The notes beneath the pieces are model-generated. The model had not been told where the DNA came from, did no database searches, and saw only the letters and a list, made by a program, of their open reading frames with translations. A program made the translations under genes and the position numbers. Of a stretch of 64,000 bases of DNA, positions 24,860-37,814 are shown in pieces. Source of the DNA: Augochlora pura (taxonomy: Eukaryota > Arthropoda > Insecta > Hymenoptera > Halictidae); NCBI RefSeq assembly GCF_028453695.1, contig NC_135779.1:6646831-6710830 (forward strand), written 5' to 3'. Each line of letters opens with the position of its first letter. Position 1 is the first letter of the stretch.

Positions 24860-25970
24860 TCTACACAAGTATACAGTTTGTTCTACCGTCTAATCGCAGA
24901 GACGCGAACGTGGTTAACGAATGATCCACGGATTTGTGCGTTCGCTAACAGCAACACGAAAAGTTCAGAGGTATAGTCCTCTCTCGCAATAGTTCGCGTA
25001 TTCCTTCGTCGCATTTGAACTTTTTCGACAATTTAATGATGTAAAAATGATATTGTACAAAATGGAATTTCCTGTAGAAAAGACTGAATCTAACTTCGAA
25101 ATTAAGCGAAGGAATAGTAATAATTGTTATTATAACAATTCACCAGAAAATTCTACAAACAATATACTTATTATTTCTTACGCCCTGATGAAATAACCAC
25201 TTGAATAAACCATCGCTAAACTCTATAAAATTAACGTAAATAAATTCGCCCAACTCTGTAAAAATACCTCAAATGAGATAAAAACGACATAGAGAGAAAC
25301 TGTTCGACGCGTTACAGAAATTCTTGTTCTACGAACTCCTGTCACACTCCATCGAACTATTAAGAGAGAGGATAGTACAAGTACGCCGCCGTAAAAGTTA
25401 CTCTCCCGTTTCCGGAACGGTGAGAACGACGTTCGAAGATCCGCGGTTTAATAAATCGAGGGAGAAAACTGTAGAATACATCGAGCACACAGAGCCGCGC
25501 TAAATACATCGAATTAATCGAACAGTGAACATCTATCCTCTGAATGTCGCGATCCCAGACGGTTCCTCTCGCCACCCGATCGCCGTCGAATCTCGGAGGT
25601 CCACGACTACGAAGGAGAATGATCGGCGAGAGTGTTCGCGCGGAGAGAAATTGGAATCGTAGGATCGCGCCGGCAAGCGTCGACGAGATCGCGGAAGGAT
25701 CGGGATCACCGGCGATCATACGGCTCTCGAGAGCTCCGGCGTTTCCTTCCCTTCGGATTCCAGGGAATTCCATCCTCGTTGGATCGATTCGCGCACGCAC
25801 GGTGCCGGACGCGCGTTCACCGGGGCCGCCGGTATTTCGTCGATCGATGCCGGAAATCACTGGTCGTGTTCGGAACGGCGCCGAGCATAGCTCGCCGCGT
25901 CCACGGCCCTCGTAACGTTCGTTCTCGTTCCCGGTCTCGACCGAGACGCGATGCCCGCGCGGGAGGACCC
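24860..25970. other. 3' flank of the Ras-like gene
   Basis: Contains that gene's 3' UTR on the minus strand, followed by AT-rich DNA. Frames at 25360-25979 overlap on both strands; they look like GC-rich 3' UTR rather than genes. Confidence 0.5.
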
Positions 25971-28900
25971 TTACGATAGAATGCAGGAATTCCTCTTCGA
26001 CTCGGACCGCTCGCGGATCTGTTGCAGGTACTGCAGTTGCGCCGGCGATGGCACGTGGGCGCTGCTGCTACGGGAATTCAAATGCTGCGGCGGCGGCAAC
26101 GATTGACGACGTCGACGACGCAGCGCCGGGCTCAGGTTGTACTTCAGTTTCGCCTGGATCAACAGCTCCTTGAACACCTGCGAGATGTTCACGTTCTCTT
26201 TCGCCGACACCTCCACGAAACCGTTCTCCCATTTGAGCGTTACCAGCTCTCTCGTGCTGTCCGTGTCCACCTGGAAGAGACGTTGGTTAGACGACGAGTA
26301 AAAAACCTTGCAAATTTCATAACATTAAATTATTTCATTTAATGAAATACTTTTTCAATATTCTTACTTCTCGCAAAGCTCGATAAGAAATTGCAATGAA
26401 TTAAATTAAAAATGAAATTTTAAGTCTTTCATATAGGAACGAACCGGCAAAGTCAAAGTGTTAAAATCAACATTCAACGACAGCGCAGGCAAACTCACCG
26501 CCTGTTTGGAGACGACAAGGTCCACCTTGTTGCCGACCACGACGATGGGCACGGCGCCCTTCGCGCTGTAGATCTGTGCCTTGAGGGTCTCGACCTCGAG
26601 GAATGTGCTCGCGTCGTTCACGTCGTAGACGAGGATGAACGCGTCGGCGGACTTGATCGAGAGGTCCCTCATCGCTGGGAACTCGTACGATCCGGATGTG
26701 TCGAGTATGTCGAGGGTCAGATGTACGCCGGATACGTTGAAGTCGCCGTGATGCATCTCCTCGACGGTCCGCTTGTACTTCGCTGTGAACGTGTTGTAAA
26801 GGAACTGATTGATGATGGCCGACTTGCCGACCTTCGCCGCGCCCATCACCACGATCTTGTGCCTTATGTTGCTGTCGGCCGGTTTACCGCCGACGCTGTC
26901 CGATTCCGACAGCCTCTCGTTCCTGAAACGATCATCGATCCGGTCCGTGGGTTATTTCGGGCTTGCTCGTCGAGACGACGACGGCCGCGGCGACGCGAAA
27001 TTAGAGGGCCTAGCGGGGCGAGCGAAATTTCTTAATGTCCCCTCTTCTCGGCGCTGGAATCGACCCCTAACGAGGCTACGGGGGACGGCAGGAGGACGCG
27101 AGAAAAGAAGAGAGAGAGAAAGAGCAAGAGCTAGAGGAGGAGCAAGAGCTAGAGAAAGAGCAAGAGCTAGAGAAAGAGTAAGAAATAGAGAAAGAGTAAG
27201 AGCAAGATGGAACGAAAGACGCGGAAAAGAAGTGGCCCGCGTTTAAGGGGACAACGGCCCTGGGCCGAGAGAATGGCGCTAATGAACGTTAAAGATCCCT
27301 TTTCACAGGCATCGCGCCGTTATTGAGCACGCGTTTTGCGCCTGTCCTGGATTCGTGCTTCGCGAAGGTCTCCGCGTGTCCCCGCGGTCGCTGTGCTCTT
27401 TGCATGCACCAGATAACAACTGCTACCCCCTAAGTATCTTCGTCTCCGTAATCATCCACGCTTATTACAGGAAAGAGCCGGGCCCGTGGTTATTACCGTC
27501 CGCCCGCACAAAGGAAGAGAGGAGCCGGAGCTTCCCTTTTTGCGAAGTCTCGCCGCAAAATTAAAGCTCGGCCCAGGCTCTACCCGCGTCCCCGCCACCG
27601 ACGCCGAGTCAAGGGGAGAGGCCAGAGATGAAGAGGCCGGAAGAAAGGAGCCAAGGAGGAGGCGGGACCTGCTGGGGGTAAGTGGTTGAAGGCTGAATGT
27701 GTTTCAAGTAGCATGCTAGATGTAGTATTTCTCTCTTTTTCTCTTTCTTTCTCTTTCTCTTGCGCTTGTTTCGGCCTCATTCCCTTCCTCAAGTGTTACG
27801 CAACTTTCTCACCCTTTCTCTGGATATTCGAAACGCGAGGACAGGTAATTGGGTGCATGATTGCGGTGGAGATTGGCTGCGAACGATACTCTTCGGGGTT
27901 GTGTTACTAGAAATATTTCGGGGCTAGATAGCAATGAGCACTGAAGCTGATTTAATTGCCTTGGATAAAGAAGCCGTCCTGGTTTAATTTGTAATTAAGT
28001 TTAATAATATTTTGTAATTAGATCTTGCACGTTTGTGAAGGTAATGAGCAGGTGGTGTACTTAGTGGCCAAATTGATACTTTATCTTTAACCTGTTTTCA
28101 CTATTCACAATTTATTTACGCTGCTCAGTTGGTTCTGAATAAATCTAGACGCTAATCTATTAAATAAAAATAATTAAATAGTAGAATCCTTTTTATAGTG
28201 ATTTATGGGTTCTATCGTCGGTCAACTTTATTCAACTTCACTTCGTTAAGGTAAAATATGGTGGCTTAAAGAAGATCGAACGAAAGGGTCGAAGATAAGC
28301 TCAGCAATTCGTTTCCAATTGTTCCACGGCAAAGTTTGACGTGCTCGTTAAAAATACAGAATCCCGATTAAGATTCAATCTGCAAAACGGCACCGGAGTA
28401 ACTATTTCTACGGCACGTTAAGGAAATGGAGGTTAAATGAAATTTTCTTTCGTTCGCTGCTCCATTCTGTAAATTAAAAGTATAATGAAATTGTGCCGCG
28501 TCCTATCGAATATTACTTTTCGCTCTTCAAACGCGGATAAAATTTCGCTGCGTAATTGTAATCATCTGTGACCCTAGCTACGTTGAGAAGGAACGTTGCA
28601 TAACCATTCCGCCATATTAACATAAGTCTATAATGAATTATTATCACGCAAAGAGAACAATTCCCGAATTTATTCGTGAAATTGATTTGTGGATTTTTGC
28701 ATGAATTTAATCGTGAATTTATACGTGATTTTATTTTTGAATTTATTGGTGAATTTAATCGTGAATTTATTCGTGAATTTATTCGCGCAACGCAACAGAT
28801 TTCGAACCGCGAAGATCGTCGGTAATTACGTCGCGACGTAACGGCGTCCAAGGGAGTCATTACTACCCCTATAGATCCGCGTCGTGTTTTCTCACCTGAC

Positions 28901-28990
28901 ATGCTTCGTCGGCCCGTCCTCCTGGCCCTCCTTCAGGGACGACGGCTGTAGACTGAAGCGTCGTCGAAACTGATGCCGACCTTTCATCAT
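25971..28990 (-). CDS. Ras-family small GTPase, Dexras/Rhes/Di-Ras-like, 3 coding exons
   Basis: A membrane-attached GTP-binding switch protein. Coding exons are 28990-28896, 26922-26499 and 26270-25971. The introns (1973 and 228 nt) are GT..AG in phases 2 and 0, giving 272 residues. G motifs: P-loop GAAKVGKS (59-66), switch I Thr84, DTSG (106-109), NKVD (163-166), SAK (195-197). The last four residues, CILS, form a CAAX box predicting farnesylation. A ~54-residue basic N-terminal extension (MMKGRHQFRRRFSL...) precedes the G domain, and a Ser/Pro/Arg-rich tail follows it. The residue matching Ras Gln61 is Ser110, and FPAM follows at 113-116, as in RASD and Di-Ras proteins rather than classical Ras. 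Known members of these branches act in G-protein or growth-inhibitory signalling; a role here is inference. The exact subfamily cannot be fixed by eye. The first ATG of a tandem pair was taken as the start. An acceptor at 29007-29008 (TTTTATAG) puts 16 nt of 5' UTR in the first coding exon, so at least one untranslated exon should lie at higher coordinates. No clear AATAAA was seen downstream. Confidence 0.92.
27096..27215. repeat. GA-rich minisatellite in intron 1 of the Ras-like gene
   Basis: An 18 bp unit, GAGCAAGAGCTAGAGAAA, repeated about six times with variation. Confidence 0.85.
28680..28795. repeat. 12 bp minisatellite in intron 1 of the Ras-like gene
   Basis: Copies of GTGAATTTATTC and variants. 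The minus-strand INSR-repeat frame is its translation. Confidence 0.8.
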
Positions 28991-29006
28991 TTGTGCGGTG
29001 GCGTTC

Positions 29007-29018
29007 CTATAAAAGAAC
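29007..29018 (-). promoter_or_regulatory. Splice acceptor of the first coding exon of the Ras-like gene
   Basis: On the minus strand a T-rich tract ends in TTCTTTTATAG, and the exon then begins GAACGCCACCGCACAA before the start ATG at 28990. This is a good 3' splice site just upstream of a start codon, so the gene probably has a non-coding first exon further upstream. That exon was not located. A weak donor candidate is the minus-strand GGCC|GTAAGT at about 41150. Confidence 0.6.
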
Positions 29019-30239
29019 ACGAAACAAGGTTTCACGGCGAGCCTGGATCAGTTCATCTGGGGTCGTCGTAAAACGGGCGAATTCGAGAGTGACGAGCCGT
29101 CGTAACGACGGCGTAACCTATTCCTCGTTAAACCCCCCCGGTTTCTTCCAATTTCCACGCGCGCGGTGCCGGAGCTGCCGGCTGGCTCGCGTGTAAAACG
29201 CTCCTGGACAGCTATTACGTCGTCTGCGCTCGGTTATAGATCTCCTCCGAGCGCGGCGCGGAAAAAGCTTATGACAGGGGCGACATGATACACCGTCTGT
29301 ATTATATTACACACCGTCTCTCCCTCTCTCTCTCTCTCTCTTACTCTCTCTCTCTTACTCTCTCTTTATCTATTTTTCTCTCAGCTCGTTGGCACAGCTC
29401 CGAAACAGCCAAGAAATATTTCACGCGACTTTCCGAGCTCGTTCGCGCGTCCGTTTAATTGTCCTCGCCGCTTATTCCTCCTCGTTACTTATTCTTCCTC
29501 GCGCGTATTCCTCGCCAGCTCCCAACCATATCCACCAAAAACCCTCCACGCGACTTCCGTAAACATTCGAACCCGTTTTCACGAGGACACCGATTGATCT
29601 ACCCTACGGACGGACGTCCGCGTTTCTGATAAAGCTCGGCGAACCACGCGCGACGAATGGGTTATATCGATCGTGTCGGACGGTTCAGCGGCGGTCGCAC
29701 GAACGTTGATTCCGCTGCCGGAAGTTCGCGCATTGTTCGTCCTAATTCGGAGATCCCGAGCAACTTTTTATATGCAAGCAAAACGGGGAAAACCTGGTCG
29801 CGCGGCATTCCGTGACGCGGATGGATGCCCGAGCCCCTCTGGAAAGCGAAAGTTCCGAGTAGACTCGAACCTCGAGCACGGGGGCTCGTTTTACAAGTGC
29901 CTCGAGGAGAGGAGAGAAGAGAGAGAGAGAGAGAGAGAGAGGGCTGTTGTCGGTGCTTCGAGCATCATCGAACCTTGAACATGGTCGAATCTTTCGCGAG
30001 CAGCCGCGGCTCTTGTAGCGGACTCGGCTTATCGGTTTGGGAGGACCCGTAATTGGAGGAACTTAGGAAGCGGACCGATTTGAGGTAGGGAACGTTCCAC
30101 GGAAATTGGAGTTTAGGGGTGCGTTGAAGGTAGTGTATGAAAAAGCTGGTATTGTGTGGAATGATTTGACGTTGTTTATATAGTGGAGTGTTTTGATAAT
30201 GTTGAAGTATGAGAATTGTTATGTGGGTGACGTGAGTGT
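29019..30239. other. Upstream flank of the Ras-like gene, non-coding
   Basis: Includes CT (29318-29382) and GA (29918-29941) microsatellites and GC-rich unique DNA. It may be the intron ahead of the first coding exon. No TSS could be identified. Confidence 0.5.
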
Positions 30240-30590
30240 TGTATGGAATGCCGAGGCGATTTGTGGAATATTTAGGCGTTTTGTGGAATGGCTAGGCCTT
30301 ATTTTATGGAATAGCTAGGCATTCTGTAAAATATCTAGGTTTTCTATGGAATACCTAGACACTCTATGGAATAGCTAAACATTTTATAGAATAGCTGGGC
30401 ATTCTATGGAATAGCTAGGTATTCTATGGAATAGCTAGGTATTCTATGGAATAGCTAGGCATTATTTTATGGAATAGCTAGGCATTATTTTATGGAATAG
30501 CTAGGCATTATTTTATGGAATAGCTAGGCATTCTATGGAATTCCTAGGCATTCTATGGCATACCGAAACATTCTATGGAATAAATGGTTA
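30240..30590. repeat. Minisatellite, 20/25 bp unit
   Basis: About fifteen copies of GGAATAGCTAGGCATTCTAT, some with ATTATTTTAT in place of ATTCTAT. Confidence 0.9.
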
Positions 30591-30904
30591 AACATCCTAT
30601 ATATACTAGTTCGCATCTCGACACGTTTCGTTCGAACGTGTTCGATGCTCGCGACGTCGAACCAGAGAAGATCGAGCTGTACTTGTTCGGTGAAAATTCG
30701 CGAGGCTTTGTTCACGATGAAGGAGCGTCTCTGGGAAAGGTCGCAACCTCGGCGACATAGAATATTCGCGTGCTTAACGAGGGTATGCCTGGCATTTCAA
30801 AGGTTCGTTAAATAGGATTCGTTCGGGGCGATTAATGCTCGTCATCCTTTCGGCGCGAAGTAAGCTGGCATTAAGACGCGAGCACGAGGATCCAGTCTCG
30901 ACTA

Positions 30905-31030
30905 GCAGAGAGAGGGAGAGAGAGAGAGAATGAGAGAGAGAGAGAGAGAGAGAGAATGAGAGAGAGAATGAGAGAGAGAGAGAGAGAGAATGAGAGAGAG
31001 AGAGAGAGAGAGAATGAGAGAGAGAGAGGT
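30905..31030. repeat. GA microsatellite with interspersed GAATGA
   Basis: GAGAGA runs punctuated by GAATGAGAGA. Frames on both strands are translated repeat. Confidence 0.95.
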
Positions 31031-31391
31031 ACCACCTATGAATTTGCAAACAACCGTGAAAATTATTCACTCCTGGCTTATGCCGTGCTCGCGAAACGAC
31101 TCGGCTCCTTCCTCGGAACAATATTCCGCGGGGATGGATTCGCAACAGATGGATCGTTAACTTTAGACTCCATTTGCCTTCAACACAGCAGCGTCCGTCT
31201 GAGAGAGGCTGCCGCAGTTTCGAGTAATTTGTTTGCAGCCACGTCCGCGAGGTACGCGTCTGTCAGTGCAGCTGCAACGGAGAGGCCGCTTCAAATGAAA
31301 GGACTTCCTACGAATCTGAATGAACCGAATTTGTTGGAGGAGGTTCGGAAAGATTTAGAAAAATCGTGGGTGATGAAGAGAAAATTAATAA

Positions 31392-31785
31392 GTTAGTCAA
31401 GTTAGAAAAATTAGTCAAGTTAGTCAAATTAGAAAAATTAGTCAAGTTAGTCAAGTTAGAAAAATAAGTCGAGTTATTCGAGTTAGTCAAGTTATTCAAG
31501 TTATATTAAGTTATCTCAAGTTATCCAAGTTATAATAAATTATCTGAAGTTATTCAAGTTATATTAAGTTATATAAATTTATTCAAATTATATTAAGTTA
31601 TTCAAGTTAATCAAGTTATATTAAGTTATTCAAGTTACTCAAGTTATATTAAATTATTCAAGTTATATTAAGTTATTCAAGTTATTCAAGTTACTCAAGT
31701 TACTCAAGTTATATTAAATTATTCAAGTTATATAAAGTTACATCAAATTATTCAAGGTATATCAAGTTACCTAAAATTATTTTTT
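31392..31785. repeat. CAAGTTA-type minisatellite
   Basis: First AAGTTAGTCAAGTTAGAAAA units, then CAAGTTATTCAAGTTATATT units over about 390 bp. Confidence 0.9.
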
Positions 31786-32172
31786 TCCGCGACCGTGCAG
31801 CAGATTATTAAAACCATTGAATTTTTAACGCGTTTCAACGGACTTCCCCGGAGCAGATCCGGCCTCGTTTCGTTGAATTTCAAAATCGCTACTCTGTTTT
31901 ACATCGGCAACTTCGCGATCCCGGCGCAGCAAAGAATATTGAAAACACCTCGCAGCAGTTTTCCCCCCCCGAGACTTTTACGCACACGGAGCTAATGCTC
32001 CCTGTAAAACTTGCGAGAACTTGCTTCATTTCCTTTCCGAGGTGGGCGAACGGGATCGAATCGCAGGAACTCGCCGAACGATCCACTGTTTCTTTACACA
32101 GCGTTTGCTACTTTATCGAAGTTCGGCGACGCGATAAAATCAGGCGAAACCTTAATAACAATAATTAAAAAA

Positions 32173-32296
32173 ATTAAATATTGTAAATGGGAGAATTTTT
32201 CATATTAAATATTTTCGATAGGAGAATTGTTCATATTAAATATTGTAGATGGGAGAATTGTTCATATTAAATATTTTCGGTGGGAAAATTCAAATT
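32173..32296. repeat. Minisatellite, 31 bp unit
   Basis: Four copies of ATTAAATATT, TTCGATAGG/GTAGATGGG, AGAATTGTTCAT. Confidence 0.9.
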
Positions 32297-34266
32297 AACC
32301 ATGTTCGACCAAAACCTAATCTCGACGATCGCGCACGCCGGCCGCGTGCGCGAACTTTTTAATTTGTTAAAGTGGGAGGAGGTGGAGGTGCGGCGGAAGC
32401 AATCAGGAATTTAAAGGGGTTTTTATTTCTTATTTCCCGTGTTCGGTGGAAAGACTTCGGGACGATCTTTGCGGCGATCGACTCCGGGAAATGGGAACGA
32501 GAGGAAAAAGGAGGAGCAGGAAAGATGAAAATTCGTCGGACAGCAACGTCGTGAAGTTTTCGCTCGGCGACGGGTCCTCGGAAACGACGGTGGCGTAATT
32601 TATCGGGGCGCGGGGTGGTATTCTTTTTAACAAAATCTTGGTCCGTCAAAAATAGTCTCGGATATTCTGCTTATTAAATTATTATTTTCAAAAAATAAGT
32701 CACCGCCGTGCCGGACGACCAACGATCGATTCCTCTCGCGTTCCCCGGTCCTTTCGGCTCCTCGCCGTGGGAGGCGACATTTTCTAATCTTGTCCAGGGC
32801 CGGTCGGCCGCGATCCCTCCCCCCGCGGATAAACACGTAAACTCACTTCTCCCGGCGTCATCGAACCGTTTTGCGAACCGGATCGATACGCGCCTCTCTT
32901 TCTCCGTTCCGCGTGCGTTACGCAGTTTCCCGCCGCCGATAAGCGCGACGCGCGCGTGGCCAGAAGCGCGTTCTCCCGATGGAGAACAAGACCCCGAAGG
33001 ATCGATAGAACCGGCGCGATAATTGCCAGGCAACCGGCTGAAAACGACGCTGATAGCCGTATCTCGCGAACTTTTTCGTGAGGAATCATCCGCGGCGATG
33101 AACCGCGCCGCCGATTCGGCTTTCATTAACGGGGCTACCGATTCGTGGACTGCGGACGCTTAGCAATTTGTTAGACGAATCGCAACACTGTAAGAATGAT
33201 CCCCTTGGTGCGATGAAATTTTTAGGTTCGTTTATTTATTAATTTTTGGGTGGTATGTTTAATATTTGGCTGGGTTTCTTTGGTTAGTTTTGGAGATTTA
33301 TTTCACCCTTTGGCACTGTGATTTTTATTTTACTGCTACGTTGAATTAGTCCTGTCTCATTGTTTATAATTCTTTTAGAGGAACATTTATTACCAGATTT
33401 TAGCTGCAGGTGAATTAAATTTTATTTCAGCGTAAAAGTAATATTATGCGAAATTTGTATTTAGTAGACTATGTCTGGAATTATTGCATTTGGCAGGATT
33501 TACGCACTTTGACTGTTTTTTTTCTCGGTGATTTAATAGTCGGCCGGTTGTTTGCGCAGGTATTGATCTCGTTGGCCGAATTCGCAGTGGCTGGAGCCAG
33601 CATATACAATAGAAATCAGTCCGGTTGGTTAATTATTCTATCGAGTTGTAAATAAAATACAGTCCGTGTTGTACGCTCTGTTCAATCGTATGGAATACCG
33701 AATTCTGCGACATTGTGAATCGTGTTTGTTAATAATTTCTCGGCAGTGAAACAAATGATACAGTGACGGTAACTATGCGTCGATAAATAATTTTAATTAA
33801 TAGATGAGTTACAGAGTTATTTAAATATAACTCGTGTCACTATTTTTAACTCGATATCGCGAACGCTAATTTTAGAACGAAGATTAAAATTGTTTTTCAT
33901 TTTATCGTTCGTTGGCTGACGGACGCCCCGTCACGCTAAATAACAAATATACTCTTTAATTTCACCGTGAAATAATAAGCTCGGCGCTCCGCAGGACTTT
34001 TTTAATCGACGATTATCCCGCGTAGTTGCGCAACGACGGCGATAACAGCGTTACTTGCTTTGACGAGCTCATTTAATTGACTCAAACGCTTTCGCGTAAA
34101 AGGAATGGCAAAACGTTGCGCCGCGGAGACAGGAAGAGCGAACTCCATTAAAAACCTCCACTAATCGGAACATTTTTTAACCGCGTAAACTTCGTTGTCT
34201 CGCGCACGAAATTAAATCAGGCTTCGCAATTTGTTTCTCACCGAACTGCACGTGTTTACAACGCCC
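32297..34266. other. Non-coding stretch
   Basis: GC-rich block 32340-33170 with overlapping frames of up to 150 codons on both strands, none recognised. AT-rich thereafter. Confidence 0.5.
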
Positions 34267-34435
34267 TTACCCCTTGCCCTATAATAATAAGTTTCAATTA
34301 ATTAATTTCCTTTAAATCGAAATCAAATTGAATTTTTCTGTTCTTTTTCATTTTTCTAAAATTGTTAATTAAGGAAAATATTTGGAACAAATGAGTGTTA
34401 ATCGAGGTAAAAGGAGTCGTAGTGCAAGGGGTTAA
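34267..34435. mobile_element. Degraded TTAA-type MITE
   Basis: Left TTACCCCTTGCCCTA, right AGTGCAAGGGGTTAA, an imperfect inverted pair 169 bp apart. The left TTAA has become TTAC. Confidence 0.5.
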
Positions 34436-35170
34436 ACAACTATTGTTATCCTCACAGAAAAATTCATTTTATATTGCAAAGTTCTAAGAACAATGGAATA
34501 ATTTACTTAAGCTTGACAATTAATTTTTACGTCAACAATATCTTCTCCACTCTATCAAAATCTCTAAAACACTTTGAACAATTTAACTTCCTCAATCTCG
34601 ACTCGATCAGATAAAAATGATATTTTTCGATGGCACGTCGAGGCGTCGAAGATCGGTTGAAACCCTCATCGATCGGCAAAGGTCGATCGAAATCGGCGAA
34701 CCGCGCGCTTCCCTCGAACAACAATTTCAATTTTTCCCACGGCAAGAAGGAAGACAAAGGTCCGATGCGGATCGTGACAAAAATTGAAGACGCGACGTGG
34801 CTCGCGTACAAGAAGACGCCTCGCGCGACGATCCCGAAGTATTCTTCAAAGATCTCTCTCCCCCGGCTGGGAGACAAACGAGCGCCGCGAACTTTTGCGG
34901 CGTGCACGTGAATGCTGTTGCGTTCCCCGTGTTTTCCTCGGGCCATTAGAAATTACTCGGCGAACAAGCTACAGCAGCCGGCAGCGAGACAACTTGCTCA
35001 ACTTTTCCTCCGACCCGTTGCGCCAGCGCGACCGGCTCTCGAAAATGGTAAAAAATGTATTCTCGTCGCGGATGAGAATGCCAACTGGCGTCGACGAAGA
35101 TTTGTAATATCGAGATACCATTTTTGAGCGAAATGTATGCTTTGGAGAACGTGGTTGGTTAAGCTTGATG
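34436..35170. other. Non-coding stretch
   Basis: Frames of up to 139 codons (34527-34946 minus) overlap with plus-strand frames. No recognisable family. Confidence 0.45.
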
Positions 35171-35510
35171 TTTAGATTTTACATTTCGTATTTTCCTTTT
35201 ATATTTGCATTTTTACATTTTATATCTGTACTTTATATTTGTAGTTTCACATTTTATATTTATATCTTCTATTTGTATGTTCTATTTGTATTTTTACGCT
35301 TTATATTTAGATTTTAGATTTGCATTTTATATTTAGATTTTAGATTTGCATTTTATATTTGTATTTTCACATCTTATATTTGTACTTTATATTTCTATTT
35401 TTACATTTTATATTTATATTTTCGATTTACATTTTATATTCATATTTATTTTATATTTATATCAAATACTTATATTTCATATTTACCTTTAATATTCATA
35501 TCTCAAATCG
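35171..35510. repeat. TTTATATTTGTATTTTACAT-type degenerate repeat
   Basis: Roughly 20-25 bp degenerate units over 340 bp. Confidence 0.85.
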
Positions 35511-36949
35511 CAGACAGTACTTATACTGACATAAGTATACCAATATATATAATAAGTATACCAAGCAAAACTTGATCGAATTTAAATAATAATCGTCTCG
35601 TGGCTATAAAGACTCGACTCAGCTTGAAAATAAACGGGAGTCGAAGTAATTGACTACTGGCCGAGTCTAACAAGAGCATCTAGGTGGCCGGTGATCTCGC
35701 GAAAGGGGGTCCCCAATAAAACTGCTTCGCGCCGCGTAAATATGTATTCGAGTGTCCCGCAGCCCGGTCGTTCTCGAGAGCGATAAAAGTGAAAATTTCG
35801 CGGGAGGCCGGCCCCGAGGCCGTTTTTAATCCCCGCGGTTTATTGGCTCATAAAGCCCTGAAGAAGCTGCGTACCCGCTCGCGCGCGCCGGTATCGATCA
35901 ACGGTTTCGCCGCCGTAAACCATCGAAACGGCCGCTGTCCAACTTTTCAATCCAGTCGCCGCGGCGATTTATTTCGACGCCGGTTTGTTGTAGCAGCTCG
36001 GGGACAATAAAGGGTGAATTTACTATCATCCCTCCTGACTCGAGAGAGATCCTCTCCTCCCACTACTCCTCTCTCTCTCTCTCTCTCTGTATTCGATAAC
36101 GCCCCTCCGACCACCCTCTTTCGAGATACGCGCCGCGCCCCTTCGCGTCTCGCGCCATAAATTACGATAATTAGGAAACGCGGCGGCGATCGGGCTCCGT
36201 AATATATGCGCTACGATTTGTAATTAACCGCGGGGTAACAGCGAAAGGGGGGTATCGCTCCTCGGGGAGGCAATTATTGCTCCAGGACGACTCTTCGAGA
36301 AGCGTTCACGATAAACCTGGCCGCGGCACACGATTCCGAAAATACCGAACCTCGGACGTGGATTAACCCCGATCACGATCGTCTTTGCTCATAATACCGC
36401 CATGGAAATTGCACTTTCCCGGACGAGGATTTAGGTGACTTGGTTTTTGTCCAATTAGAGCTTTGCAAATTGGAGGAAGCACTATCGTCGTGGTATCGTT
36501 TAAAATAGAATGAATATTTAAAAATACATCGAGTGGCTTTTGTCTTATTTAGATGTTGTTTCATTTTATTTAGATGTTTATTTAGATGTTGCCAGAGTTT
36601 GGAATGTTACAGAAATTGCAACAGATTGATCTAAGTAACCCCTCATTTTTAAAAACTTCCAGGACACCCCGTACAAATCGAAGTAACAATTAAAACATGA
36701 TGCTTCGCCAACTTTCGTTCTCATTAAACTGTTCAGTTTAATATCTGAAAAGTTTTCAGCTTATTTCTTACAATTTTTTATTTGGCTACTCTTTTTCTAC
36801 AAATTTTTCGTTTGACTACTCTTAAGAAGAAATGAGAATAAAAAGAGGATACGGAAAAATGCAAGAGAAAAACGACGCCAGAACAAAGTGTACTGTGCCT
36901 TAAAGTGGCACGTGGACTTCGCCGCGTGACTGAACAATGACTGGCCAAA
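35511..36949. other. Non-coding stretch
   Basis: GC-rich block 35690-36400, with a CT microsatellite at 36069-36089, followed by AT-rich DNA. No gene supported. Confidence 0.5.
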
Positions 36950-37560
36950 TCTGACAGCCGGAATTGACGTAGAAGAACCTATGAAGATTAATACTGTTCG
37001 GGTGAAGGATGCTTTCATAATACGTTCGAGAACAGAGAATGGAAGCGTAAACAGTGGATTTGTGAGAGAGGAAGCTAGAAATTCGGCAAACGGTACAATT
37101 TGCGTCAGAATCGTTCACAAAGAGAATAAACGCGAGCATTGTAGAACAATTCTCCGAGATCTGGGATTGGATTAACAATTTTCTATCGATGAATTATAGC
37201 GCGAGAAGAGAGCTTGCTACTATATTTAAGGGAGAGAAGATTCTACAATGCGTTGGAAGACAAAGGAAAGTCGAATTTATAGAAAAAGAATCTCGAAATT
37301 CGGCAAACAATACAATTTTCATCGGAAAAATTCACAAAGAGAACAAACGCCACCATCATAAAACAATTCTCCAAAACCTAGCATTGTATTAACAATTTCC
37401 TATCAGTAACCTATATAACCCTAAAAGAGAGCCTGCAACATTGTTTAAACAAAAGACGATTCTACGTCGCTTTAGAAGACAAAGAGCAGCGAAAAGGAAA
37501 CTGAGCGTCGAATCCACAGAGAGGAGCTCGAAATTTGGCGAACAGTAGAATTTTGTGATA
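36950..37560. repeat. ~217 bp tandem repeat, nearly three copies, with parallel short open frames
   Basis: The motif AAATTCGGCAAAC recurs at about 37079, 37296 and 37532 (last copy degraded). Copies 1 and 2 are each open on the plus strand (36981-37175, 64 codons; 37189-37392, 67 codons). Both read ...RNSANxTI...HKENKR...TIL..L.L and end at equivalent TAA codons. No family recognised. It may be a decayed element or simple duplication. Confidence 0.7.
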
Positions 37561-37814
37561 TAGTATAACGCGCGGAGAGTGACTGCAGCTGCAGAAATTC
37601 TCGAATGCGAAATTCAAATGATCGCGATGGAAGCTGGGAAAAAAAGAAATCAGGACACGTGTATTCTGCGGGCAACGCAGCTGGCAGCATCGTCGAAACG
37701 GCGTGAAATGGTGGATGTCTGGGCGAATTGAAACTGACTGCACAGGGTATCGCTACGGCTTCGCCCCGTGTAATCAGATGCGTCTCGAGACCCGGGATTC
37801 CAAAATAATCCGAA

